A stretch of 64,000 nt of DNA from an uncultured Erythrobacter sp. (GTDB taxonomy: Bacteria > Pseudomonadota > Alphaproteobacteria > Sphingomonadales > Sphingomonadaceae), in assembly GCA_947488325.1 (NCBI GenBank), contig CANKYZ010000005.1:151232-215231 (forward strand), given 5' to 3'. The notes below the pieces were generated by a model that saw nothing but the letters and a program-made list of their open reading frames with translations, did not search any database and had not been told where the DNA came from. Positions 8,961-18,100 of the stretch are shown here, one piece after another. Position 1 is the first letter of the stretch; every line of letters starts with the position of its first letter. A program made the translations under genes and the position numbers.

Positions 8961-9544
8961 TCCGGTTGGGCTTGGCGCTTGGCGCTGTTCTCACGTTGGC
9001 AGCATGTGTTTCTGGTGACCGGGTGACATTGCTGCAGCATTTCGATGGTGGTCCAATTGGGGCAGTCGCTGTGCTGGAGGAAGAGGGCGCAGAAACCGTT
9101 CTCGACCAAGCGAATCAGCAAGTGAGGCTGACGCAAAGAGGGGCGCGGGTGAGAGTATTAGATGAGTTGGATCCAAAGTATCAGGAGCTGATAGACGGCC
9201 TTCCGCTCGCACCTTCATCTTTGATATTGAGGGATTTTCCCACAGGTCGACTAACGCTCTCTGATGTGCAAAAGGAATCTATCCGGGAGCATTTCAATGG
9301 GTTGGAAAGCCGGCCTGGTTATCAGATTGAAATCAGAGCCTATGCCGATTCGACTGGCGGGGATGAGGTAAATGTTCAGGTGTCTCAAGGAAGAGCCGAT
9401 GGCGTCGCTGAGATAATCCGCGAATTGGGTTTCGCGGTCGAAGCGGAAGATGTAATCGGTATGGGTGAGTTTGAAGCGGCCAGAAAGAACGGCGATGAAG
9501 TTTCTGATCCGAGTTTTCGGCGCGTGGACGTAGTAATTCGCTAG
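8957..9544 (+). CDS. OmpA-family peptidoglycan-binding lipoprotein
   Basis: A 195-residue lipoprotein. The signal sequence ends in lipobox LAAC with the lipidated Cys17. The C-terminal 100 residues form an OmpA-like domain with EIRAYADSTGGDEVNVQVSQ followed by GRADGVAEIIRELG, the conserved peptidoglycan (diaminopimelate)-contacting region. It is translationally coupled to the FecR gene (ATGA overlap), so the two very likely act together: FecR in the periplasm and the OmpA lipoprotein tying outer membrane to cell wall. The middle region (about residues 20-90) matches nothing I recognise. The gene converges on the CHASE2 phosphatase gene with 19 bp between stops. Confidence 0.87.
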   Translation: MIRLGLALGAVLTLAACVSGDRVTLLQHFDGGPIGAVAVLEEEGAETVLDQANQQVRLTQRGARVRVLDELDPKYQELIDGLPLAPSSLILRDFPTGRLTLSDVQKESIREHFNGLESRPGYQIEIRAYADSTGGDEVNVQVSQGRADGVAEIIRELGFAVEAEDVIGMGEFEAARKNGDEVSDPSFRRVDVVIR

Positions 9545-9560
9545 TTCTGAATCGCAGAAC
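9544..9560. terminator. Small hairpin between convergent stops
   Basis: GTTCTG (9544-9549) and CAGAAC (9555-9560) form a 6 bp stem with a 5 nt loop in the 19 bp between the convergent OmpA and CHASE2-phosphatase stops. It has no T-tract. It may be a weak bidirectional end signal or chance. Confidence 0.3.
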
Positions 9561-9563
9561 CGG

Positions 9564-11630
9564 TTAGCTGGCATTGCCAAGATAGCGCAGCGCGAAGATC
9601 GTTAGATCGTCAGTAGGGTCATTGGAGCCTTCAAACAATCGAACCTCCTTCGCTAGATACTTTGCGCGGCTGGCTGCGGTGCCGTCGCTTGGTGCGTTCA
9701 ATGCTTCCAGCACACCAGAGATACCAAACATTTCAACTGCCTCATTTGCTGCCTCGGTGGCGCCATCAGTGATCACGACTAACGTATCGCCCTCATCTAA
9801 TTGTGAGGTTTCAACTGGATAAGGGAACTCAATCACACAAAATGGAGGTCCACCTACCATCTCCATAGTTTCGATCGTTGTGTCTTTGCGCACAATCATC
9901 GGATTTTCATGCCCAGCATTGATCATCTGAATTGCACCGGTGGCGCAATCAATGGTGCCAACCAACATAGTCAGACCCATTTCCTCATCCGCCTCATCCA
10001 TCAGATCACGGTTGAGTGCAGCGACAGCTTCCGCAAGCCCAGCTCCCGCACGCGCAAGATTGCTTTTCGAAAGTGTCTTAGAAAGCGCCATAAACAGCGC
10101 AGCGGGAACCCCTTTGCCGGTAACATCACCAACCATAAACAACAGTAAGTCGTCGCCAATTTTTACCGCGTCGAAAAAGTCTCCACCGACTGATTTTGCA
10201 GGCTCAAGCACCGCGCCAATTTCGGTGCGATAATCTAGGCGAGAAAGCGTTGTCGGACTAGGAACCATGCTCATTTGGATGCGGCGGGCGGCGTCCAATT
10301 CACCTTTTTGCTCCGACGCGCGGATCCGCTGTTCGACGAGTTCAGCACGAGCGAGGGCATAGCGCGTGATCCAAAGAGCAATCGCAGCGCAGGTCGCAAT
10401 CAGAATTGGGCGAACGGGATCGAACAGCAAGTTCACTTGAGTGAACGCTAACCATGACGCAAACGGCATGACGAGGGCAAGACCAAAGGCTGGCCATAAT
10501 AGCCAATTTCTCAGTTGAAATCCTGCCGAAAAGATCAATCCAAGAAGCAATGCAGCAGCTAAAATCTCAAGCGCAATCATTGAGGGCGGGCGCGAAAGCC
10601 ATTGCTGTTCTAGGATCGCATCTACGGCTTGAGCTTGGACGAGGACTCCATAAATCTCAGGCCTTAGCGGAGTGGCCACAATGTCAAACGTGCCGGTTGC
10701 CCCGACTCCAACCAACACAACCTTATCAGCAAATGCCTGAGTTGGAATTTGGCCTCTGGTAACGGCGGAGGCAGGATAAATCGCAGGGTTTGGGAAATGT
10801 CCCATCTTAAAATCCATGCGACCTCCATTCCGGGTCGGAATAATGAGGTTGCCAGCGACAAGATCAGACCCGGACCATACCAATGAGTCTACACCATTTG
10901 CGACCCTTGCTAGCTCAAGAGCAAAGCCGGGCGCATGGACATCTCCGACGCGAACCGAAAGCGGGACACGCCTGACAATTCCGTCACTGTCCGGTGGTCC
11001 GTTCACCATACCGTGGCTTGAAGTGACGTCGTCCAATGCCGCGATGCTTGTGACTATCAGATCATGGCCCAATTCTCCCGCGGGGGCTTGACCCTCTACG
11101 AAAGAGTTGAACCAAACTGCCTCCTCCACAGGGTCCTTTCCATCAGTCTCAGTTGCAAAACGGGAGAGCACGATAGGACCAACGCCAAGTACCTTTGCGA
11201 ATTCGTCGTCAAAATTTGGCAATGCGAGGATATTGCGTTTTGTTGCGGGGTCGAGCTCGCTGGCTTCGTAGTTGGACGCAAATATGCCGGGACCCAACGG
11301 ATCAGGCTCGGTAAAATAGATGTCGATTCCGATCGCGGATGGCTGTGCTCGGCTGATATTCTCGATCAGGCGTGCAACCTTGTAGCGCGACCATGGCCAA
11401 GCGCCCTCGGTCTTCACGCTGACATCGTCGATCAGAACGACAGCGACATTGTCCATTGAGATTTCGCGCGGAGATAGGCGTTGCCAGGTATCAAACACTG
11501 TACGCCGTTCAAAATCACCAGCCAACAGACTCAATAATGTCCCGACTATACCGCCCATAAGGACAGCGCGGACGAGCAATGAGCGGGCGCTGCCTGGCGC
11601 CTTGTCGTCAGAGTTCGACACAGAGTCCAT
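9564..11630 (-). CDS. CHASE2-domain transmembrane SpoIIE-type serine phosphatase
   Basis: About 688 residues. One transmembrane helix near the N-terminus is followed by a periplasmic CHASE2 sensor (about residues 35-330, with VAVVLIDDVSV, WPWSRYKVARLI and AIGIDIYF), then three closely spaced membrane helices (about 345-430) and a cytoplasmic PP2C/SpoIIE phosphatase (about 455-680). Metal-binding motifs VGGDFFD, VGDVTGKG, ITDGATEA and DPTDDLTIFAL are present, so it should be active. Its likely substrate is the phosphorylated STAS protein encoded two genes upstream. The start is taken at ATG 11630 (MDSVSNSDD); an ATG immediately before it and one at 11651 are also in frame. It overlaps the end of the hydrolase gene by 23 bp. 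CHASE2 ligands are unknown. Confidence 0.88.
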   Translation of the reverse strand: MDSVSNSDDKAPGSARSLLVRAVLMGGIVGTLLSLLAGDFERRTVFDTWQRLSPREISMDNVAVVLIDDVSVKTEGAWPWSRYKVARLIENISRAQPSAIGIDIYFTEPDPLGPGIFASNYEASELDPATKRNILALPNFDDEFAKVLGVGPIVLSRFATETDGKDPVEEAVWFNSFVEGQAPAGELGHDLIVTSIAALDDVTSSHGMVNGPPDSDGIVRRVPLSVRVGDVHAPGFALELARVANGVDSLVWSGSDLVAGNLIIPTRNGGRMDFKMGHFPNPAIYPASAVTRGQIPTQAFADKVVLVGVGATGTFDIVATPLRPEIYGVLVQAQAVDAILEQQWLSRPPSMIALEILAAALLLGLIFSAGFQLRNWLLWPAFGLALVMPFASWLAFTQVNLLFDPVRPILIATCAAIALWITRYALARAELVEQRIRASEQKGELDAARRIQMSMVPSPTTLSRLDYRTEIGAVLEPAKSVGGDFFDAVKIGDDLLLFMVGDVTGKGVPAALFMALSKTLSKSNLARAGAGLAEAVAALNRDLMDEADEEMGLTMLVGTIDCATGAIQMINAGHENPMIVRKDTTIETMEMVGGPPFCVIEFPYPVETSQLDEGDTLVVITDGATEAANEAVEMFGISGVLEALNAPSDGTAASRAKYLAKEVRLFEGSNDPTDDLTIFALRYLGNAS

Positions 11631-12573
11631 CATACGAGCACAGCACATCAAGTTCAGAATCGCCGCGAGTTAATTCTTCGTAGCGGATTGTCTCGCGATG
11701 CATTCTCTGAATATCGGCGTCGCTATATGTCGGTTCGTGATGGAACAGGGCAAGCCGTTTGGCCTTTGCTGAGCGACATAGATCGACAGCGACAATGTTT
11801 GACGAATGCCCCCAATCTTCCTTCATTGAGACGCTGTCGGCAAGCGAGTACATTGTGTCGGCAATCACTAAATCTGCCTTTGACATAAAGTCAGCCATGG
11901 CCGACTCAGCGTCCATATTATCGACCTTATATTCTGCATCTGTCGAGTAGATTGCCACTTTTCCGGCGGCATCGCGGAACCTATAGCCATAGCTGGCATG
12001 GCTGTGTTCTTGCTGGATCAGAGCCACTGTCAACTCGCCGATTTCATATACTTGCCCCGTTTCCAGCGTGCGAAATTCGATGTCTGCCTTCAACCAGTCG
12101 AACGGTACGGGGAAGGAAATTTCTTCCTGCTGGCGGCGCAGTGCCTCTTCGGCGTCGCTGTGACCAGCATGGACGATGACCTTTGCGCCCTCGACAAAAG
12201 CAGGCACAAAAAATGGGAAACCCATGATGTGATCCCAGTGCAAATGTGAAAGGAAGAAATGCCATTCCTTCGGGCGATGTCCGTCGGAAAGTCGCCGCAA
12301 GGTATCGAGTCCGAACTCGCGCAGCCCCGATCCCATGTCGCATACGACAAAGGCACCTTGACCGGCGTCTACTTCGACACAGCTGGTCGCTCCGCCATAT
12401 CCCTGGCCGACAGCGAATTCGAGTTCGTCGCGCGCATAGACAGCTGCGGCCGATTTGTTGGCGAAGCTCTTTCCATTGGCATGGAGAAGGGCGTCTGCAA
12501 TCTTGTCGGTGATCGTTGAGGCGTGCGGCGCTACTGGCAAAGACCCGCGCGTCCCCCAAAACCGGATTTGCAT
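11608..12573 (-). CDS. Metallo-beta-lactamase-fold hydrolase
   Basis: A 321-residue cytoplasmic MBL-fold protein. The zinc motif FFLSHLHWDH lies near residues 106-115, with later metal or fold residues in QEHSHASYGYR, YSTDAEYK and DWGHSSN. The opening RFWGTRGSLPV is typical of the COG1235/PhnP-RNase Z-like branch, which includes cyclic-nucleotide and other phosphodiesterases. It sits between the STAS gene (22 bp upstream) and the CHASE2 phosphatase (23 bp overlap), so it belongs to the signalling operon. The ribosome site is a run of eight G (12578-12585 on the plus strand as C). A role in cyclic-nucleotide turnover is possible because an adenylate cyclase is encoded nearby, but nothing in the sequence proves it. 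Confidence 0.85.
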   Translation of the reverse strand: MQIRFWGTRGSLPVAPHASTITDKIADALLHANGKSFANKSAAAVYARDELEFAVGQGYGGATSCVEVDAGQGAFVVCDMGSGLREFGLDTLRRLSDGHRPKEWHFFLSHLHWDHIMGFPFFVPAFVEGAKVIVHAGHSDAEEALRRQQEEISFPVPFDWLKADIEFRTLETGQVYEIGELTVALIQQEHSHASYGYRFRDAAGKVAIYSTDAEYKVDNMDAESAMADFMSKADLVIADTMYSLADSVSMKEDWGHSSNIVAVDLCRSAKAKRLALFHHEPTYSDADIQRMHRETIRYEELTRGDSELDVLCSYDGLCVEL

Positions 12574-12594
12574 AATTCCCCCCCCTGAATTGGG

Positions 12595-12939
12595 CTAATG
12601 CCCGAGCGCACCCTCAATCGTTTCGGCGACGCGAAAAACCATATCGTAGCGGCTGATAGCAAGAATTTCACGCATCGTTTCGTTCGGGCAGGCCAGAATA
12701 ATCGTCGTCCCGGCTTCCTGCCCAGCGCGCTGCGCCAATGTAAGTGCACGAAGTCCGCGCGAAGACATGTATTCAACACTGGATAGGTCTATAACGGCGA
12801 TCGCTGGCTTACGTTCCATTGCAGAAAGGAGACTTTCCTTGAATGAATCGGCGGTCGATTCATCGACACGACCGCTGGGTGCAAGCACAGTAGCGCCGCT
12901 TCGGTCTTCGCTGTTCCAGTCCAATTCGCTGCCCGTCAT
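12595..12939 (-). CDS. STAS-domain anti-sigma factor antagonist (RsbV/SpoIIAA-like)
   Basis: A single-domain STAS protein of about 114 residues from ATG 12939; an in-frame TTG at 13026 would add 29 basic residues that do not look like STAS. The key segment VIDLSSVEYMSSRGLRAL carries the conserved phosphorylatable serine (Ser60, second Ser of SSRG), equivalent to the Ser in the MDS-S/T-G motif of SpoIIAA/RsbV. It heads the minus-strand operon with the MBL hydrolase and CHASE2 phosphatase. Expected cycle: phosphorylated by the RsbW-like kinase (8.1 kb) and dephosphorylated by the CHASE2 phosphatase when the sensor is triggered, after which it releases the kinase's bound target. Confidence 0.88.
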   Translation of the reverse strand: MTGSELDWNSEDRSGATVLAPSGRVDESTADSFKESLLSAMERKPAIAVIDLSSVEYMSSRGLRALTLAQRAGQEAGTTIILACPNETMREILAISRYDMVFRVAETIEGALGH

Positions 12940-13278
12940 GCGGTACGCATAGCGCGGCTTAACCGGATTGCCAAATGGCCTGCGAACTATGGCGCGAACG
13001 CTAAGGACAGGCTTACTCTCTCTCAATTGCTATGCAGTGACTTCTGCATCAGCCTATGGCGAAGTGAATTGTTGGGGGCACATCGCTTCGGCAGCACGTA
13101 AGAGCAAGTGAACTTGTTTTTGCTCCAGTTCCGAGTATTATCCGAACGATCAGGGGGTCGCCCGAAATGGGGCAGAGGCTGCGGTAACATCTGCACAGCA
13201 CTTTTTTCGAGAATTTGATTAATTCGATGGGGACTCGGATGGGCGTGTGGCTGTCTGAGTGATATCAGGGGGCAGCAC
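12940..13278. promoter_or_regulatory. Divergent control region between STAS and two-partner-secretion operons
   Basis: This 339 bp gap separates two divergent operons. It contains a 6-6-6 dyad ATGCAG...CTGCAT (13032-13049) and a nested dyad around 13102-13125, with CAAGT-GA-ACTTG inside GAGCAA...TTGCTC. It also has an AT-richer stretch near 13200-13230. Both operon promoters are expected here, but no clear -35/-10 pair could be fixed. If the STAS gene really starts at TTG 13026, the gap shrinks by 87 bp. Confidence 0.4.
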
Positions 13279-15132
13279 TTGTCTGGTGAAGTTAACGAAC
13301 GGGCTTGCGTCCGGCCTCGGCCGGTCGCTTTCGGTTATTCGCGCGTCTCGCAATTTTCTGTGGCGCTGGCGTTGGGTGCCGCTGCCTTGGTTCCAAGCGA
13401 GGCCATTTTGGCCCAAGGGCAAATTGCACCGCAATTAACTCCGCCAAATCGCAATCAGCTATCCCCGCCTGAACAGCGCCGTGAGGAACGCAGCGTGACC
13501 CTAACGATTGATGGTGATCTGCAAAGAGCGCCATGTGTGCTTGATCGAGAAGATTATGCGGACATCAAATTTACACTGAGCGGGGTTGAGTTTGATGGAC
13601 TCGAAAAAGTGCATGGCCTGTCCCTCGATCACGCATATGATGGATATCTGAACCGCGAGTTACCTTTGGCTGTGCTCTGCGATATCCGGGCGCAGGCCAA
13701 TGCAATTTTGCGCAACCAAGGTTATTTGGCGACGGTCGAAATTCCCGAGCAAAACTTGAGTGACGGAGTTGCTGACTTTGGGGTCGTCTTTGCGCGGCTT
13801 ACAGCGTTGCGCGTGCGCGGTGATGCTGGTCCATCAGAGGGCGTGGTTGCTGCCTATCTTGAAAAACTGACCGAGCAGCCTGTTTTTAATACCAATGACG
13901 CAGAACGTTATCTTTTAATCGCCGATGACTTGCCAGGTGTCGATGTGCGCCTCTCGCTGCGTCCTGCCGCGGACGGAGCTCCGGGTGATCTTGTAGGTGA
14001 AATCGCTGTTGTGCGCCAGCGAGGCAATGTTGATCTCAATATTCAGAACTTTGGCTCCAGGTCACTGGGTCGCTTTGGTGGCTTGGCACGAATTGAAGTA
14101 TATGATCTGACAGGGTTGGGTGATCGCACATCGATCGCGATTTTCAGCACACTTGAATTCACTGAGCAGCAAACCGTTCAACTTGCTCATGATTTTGCTG
14201 TTGGCGGTAATGGGCTGCGGCTTGGCGGTCAGCTGACATACAGTGAAACGAGCCCAGATTTGAACCTTCCGGGTGTCGATCTGCAATCTGAGACCGTTCT
14301 GGCCACGGCCCATGCGAGCTACCCGGTCAAGCGTTCGCGCCAATCGAGTATTTTTGCTTTTGCGGGTTTCGACTTTGTCGATCAGAACGTCGACTTTAAT
14401 AATGTACAACTAACCCGTGATCGAGTGCGAACTTTGTTTGCGCGGATCTCTGGTGAATGGACTGATGAACGCAGCATTCAGCGGCTTGATGGGTATACTC
14501 CATTCGAGCCTAAATTGCGGCTGCGTTATGGAGTAGAGGCAAGGCAAGGGATCGATGTATTCGACACTAGTCCTGATTGCCGGACTAATCCAATCAGTTG
14601 CTTCCTGGCCACTGGAGTGCCGCCAAGTCGGATCGAAAGCAACCCGACACCATTCCTGTTGCGTTATGATGCTGGCGTCGAATTTCGACCCGATCCACTA
14701 ATCACATTTTCGCTCACCGCAGACGCGCAGCTCACCGATGATCCACTTCCCGCCTTCGAAGAGTTTGCAGCAGGCAGCTTCTCGATTGGTCGCGGCTATG
14801 ACCCCGGCTCGGTTCTTGGAGACAGCGGGATCGCCGGAGCGCTGGAACTTCGTTACGGTTCGCTTGCACCACCAGATCTGAAAGCAGTGGCGGTCCAGCC
14901 CTATGCTTTCACCGATGTCGCATTTACTTGGAATGAAGATCCCAGCCGCGTGGCGCTTAACCCGGACCGGCTTTGGTCTGCGGGCGCAGGTGTGCGCGCC
15001 GTATGGGGTTCGTCAGTACAGGCTAACGCCTTCCTAGCTGTCCCGCTTGAGCGCCCCGATTTGGCGACTGAACTGGGCGATGTGCGTTTTATGGTCACTT
15101 TAACAGCCCGACTTTTTCCGTGGAGATTTTAA
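13279..15132 (+). CDS. ShlB/FhaC-type two-partner-secretion transporter (Omp85 superfamily)
   Basis: A 617-residue outer-membrane TpsB transporter. The start is TTG 13279, preceded by AGGGGG (13267-13272) at good spacing. A signal peptide ends around EAILAQG. One or two POTRA domains follow (about 75-230, with LNRELPLAVLCDIRAQANAILRNQGYL split over helix and strand), then a 16-strand-type barrel. The barrel carries the Omp85 lid-loop signature SIGRGYDPGSVLGDSG, the equivalent of V/I-R-G-Y/F in FhaC. It is followed after 1 bp by its likely substrate, the giant TPS-domain protein, which is the standard tpsB-tpsA arrangement. Confidence 0.92.
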   Translation: MSGEVNERACVRPRPVAFGYSRVSQFSVALALGAAALVPSEAILAQGQIAPQLTPPNRNQLSPPEQRREERSVTLTIDGDLQRAPCVLDREDYADIKFTLSGVEFDGLEKVHGLSLDHAYDGYLNRELPLAVLCDIRAQANAILRNQGYLATVEIPEQNLSDGVADFGVVFARLTALRVRGDAGPSEGVVAAYLEKLTEQPVFNTNDAERYLLIADDLPGVDVRLSLRPAADGAPGDLVGEIAVVRQRGNVDLNIQNFGSRSLGRFGGLARIEVYDLTGLGDRTSIAIFSTLEFTEQQTVQLAHDFAVGGNGLRLGGQLTYSETSPDLNLPGVDLQSETVLATAHASYPVKRSRQSSIFAFAGFDFVDQNVDFNNVQLTRDRVRTLFARISGEWTDERSIQRLDGYTPFEPKLRLRYGVEARQGIDVFDTSPDCRTNPISCFLATGVPPSRIESNPTPFLLRYDAGVEFRPDPLITFSLTADAQLTDDPLPAFEEFAAGSFSIGRGYDPGSVLGDSGIAGALELRYGSLAPPDLKAVAVQPYAFTDVAFTWNEDPSRVALNPDRLWSAGAGVRAVWGSSVQANAFLAVPLERPDLATELGDVRFMVTLTARLFPWRF

Positions 15133-15133
15133 G

Positions 15134-18100
15134 ATGGCTCATCTGAATCGCAACCGTTCGAGATTGCTCATAGGATGTGGCTCTGCTGCCTTAGCCATAA
15201 GTCTGGCGCTGGTATCAGAGAGGGCTCATGCACAGGCGATTCAAGCGACTGACAATGTGGTTTCCGGCAGCGCGAACCGTGAGGTTACGGGGTCCACCAG
15301 CGAAACGATTCAAGTCGATACACTGACTGCAGTTATTGAGTGGACACCGTTTGAAGACGCGGCTGGAAATGCGCTTGACTTCCTACCGGCCATTGGCGCG
15401 GTAACGTATCAGAGCACGAGTGACTTCGCAGTGCTCAATATCATCTTGCCCGCGACAAACGGCAATGTAACCGTCATTGATGGAACGCTGATTTCTCAAA
15501 TTGATTTTGGCAGCGGCGCTGTGACTCCGGGTGGTACGGTCGTTCTCTATTCGCCAAGTGGCATTCTGGTTGGAGCCAATGCTTCATTTGATGTTGGTAA
15601 TTTAATCCTGACTACGCTCGAGCCTGATCTTGCAAGTTTTGATGATTTTGCGATCAATGGCGGAACTCTGACCCAATTCGGCGACGGTTCGACCGCATCC
15701 ATTATCATTAATCCGGGCGCGCAGATCACGGCCACCGCAGAGAATTCATACTTCGCGGTTACAGCTGCAGAAATCCAGATGTTCGGTGCCGCTGATATCA
15801 ACGGCAGCCATGCCTATGTCGCGGGTGAAGCGGTCAATCTAACCGTTTCAAACGGCTTGTTCGACATTCAAATTCCAATCGGGACCACGGTGGCTACGCC
15901 CATCCAGATTGATGGGGATGTTGGCGGTCCGTCGAGCACAGGCATTACTGGCGACAATCATCTGATTTATGCTGTTGCTGCGGCACAGATTGATCCTATC
16001 TCCATGATCTTTCGAGGGAACCTTGGATTTGACGCTGCGGCAAGTGCTGGCATCGTCAACGGAGAAATCATCCTATCTGCCAACTATGAAGTGAATGGAC
16101 GCAATGTCGATGGCGGCTCGGTCGCTGACGGGAACACTGCTCTATTTGACGCGGATTCTTCTTTAACAGATATTGCGGGCAGCATCTTCCTGGAAGATTT
16201 CGGTTCAACCAGCACGATCTTGGCTATTGCCAATGAAGAAGTGCAGGTCACCGCTTTCAATGGCCCAAGTTCTGTCGACGGCAATCTTATAATGGTTGGT
16301 CGGAACTTCTCTGAATTGACCGCTAGCAATGGTCAGCAATTCGATATTACGGGCGATGTTTTTGTTTCTGCAGATGCGTTTGGCAGGATCGACTTTTCTC
16401 CCATCACAGGGGAAATTGACGCCGTCGGCGGCCAAGCCTTTATCGATGCCTTTGGTGGTGGGACCTTAGATATCGACGGTGATGTGGTGGTGAGTGCCGG
16501 TGCTATCGCTGGTGTCGATCAATCCACCCTACAATCCGGAACTGCTACTGGGGGCAATGCAACCATAGCGGCTAATGGTGGAACGCTGAGTATTGCTGGC
16601 TTCGCAGAAGTCGTCAGCTCCGCGAGCGAAGCGCAGATTTCAGACGACTTTCTATTTGGCGCAGAATTCAATGCGGGTGTCACACAATTGTTTGCAACGC
16701 AGGGTGGGCAAGTCACGATTGATGGGGATGTGTTCCTAACATCTGACGCACACGGTACCGTTGGCGATATAATCAATCCATCAACGACTTCTAACACGTT
16801 TTCCGGCGTGATCGGCATTCAGACCATCGACGATGGCAGCGCGTTGATCCTGAACGGAAACGTCATAGCCTCGGCTCAGGCTGACGCGGGAGTATCGAAC
16901 GATTCGGTCCAAGGCGGGCTTGCGGATGGAGGTGATATTTTCATCAATGTCGGTGACTTGGGATTGGTTGATATTGCTGGCGAATTGATCATGCAGGCCG
17001 ATGCAATTGGCGGCGACAATCAGGACGGCCAGGGCGGCAATGCCTTTGGCGGGGCATCGCGCATTCTTGTACCCAATGGTGGAGCAGTGACCATTGATGG
17101 CAATGTAACAGCAACCGGTGACGCCTTTGGCGGCAATGGTATTGGTGGAGGCGATGCTTTTGGCGGCGTCGCAGGTGTACAGGCCGTTACCGGGTCGATT
17201 GATATTCTAGGCGCGCTTGAACTGCGTGCTCAAGGGCAGGGCGGTGAATCGCAGTTTGGTTTTGGCGGTAATGGCGGCAATGGAACCGGCGGAGCTGGGT
17301 TCTTACAAGCTGATGGCACAGTTGCTGAAACCGCGACGGTCAATATTGGACAGAGAGCGAGGATCAACGTCAGCGGTATAGGCGGTGCGGGCGGTCTAGG
17401 TGATGGCAGCGCGCTCAATGCAGGTCGCGGGGGAGATGGCTTTGGCGGCGATAACGCCACAGTCAATCAGGCTGACACAAACCTTAGCAACGGCGCGTTC
17501 ATGATCGCTGGCGGCAATAATGGTCGCCTGACTGTTGGACCTAATTCCAGCCTTACTGCAACTGGGTCTGGAGGGATAGGAGGCACTGGAGGAGCCGGGC
17601 AAGCAGGCGGCGATGGCGGCGACGGATTTGGCGGCTTTGCCTTGCTAGGTTTGGAAGACTTGAATGCTGGAGATTTTTCACTCGCTCAGGGTCAGGCGAA
17701 TTTTGCCGACATTCTCGTTCTAGCAGATGGAAACGGAGCAGCCGGAGGAGCCGGCGGCACGGCCGCAGATGATGATGGAAATGGCGGAGCTGGCGTCGGA
17801 GGAGAAACCTTTTTGGCTATCCGGGGCGGTGATGTGATCACTGGCACTGCGTTCTTGAGTGTCGCTGGTGTCGGCGGTGCTGGAAACACTGGGGGTAATG
17901 CCACTGCAGGAATGGCATTTGCAGGTGGCAATGCCGGAGGAACCCTTTCCACGACGACTGTCTCCTTTTTTGCCACTGCATTTGGCGGGCAGGGCGTTAC
18001 TCAGGGCGGCAATGCTGTGGCTGGCGATGTGGGTTTCGACTTCGATGCCGATGACTTGACCATTACTACAACTGGTAATGTCGTGATTGGTGCCAACGCC

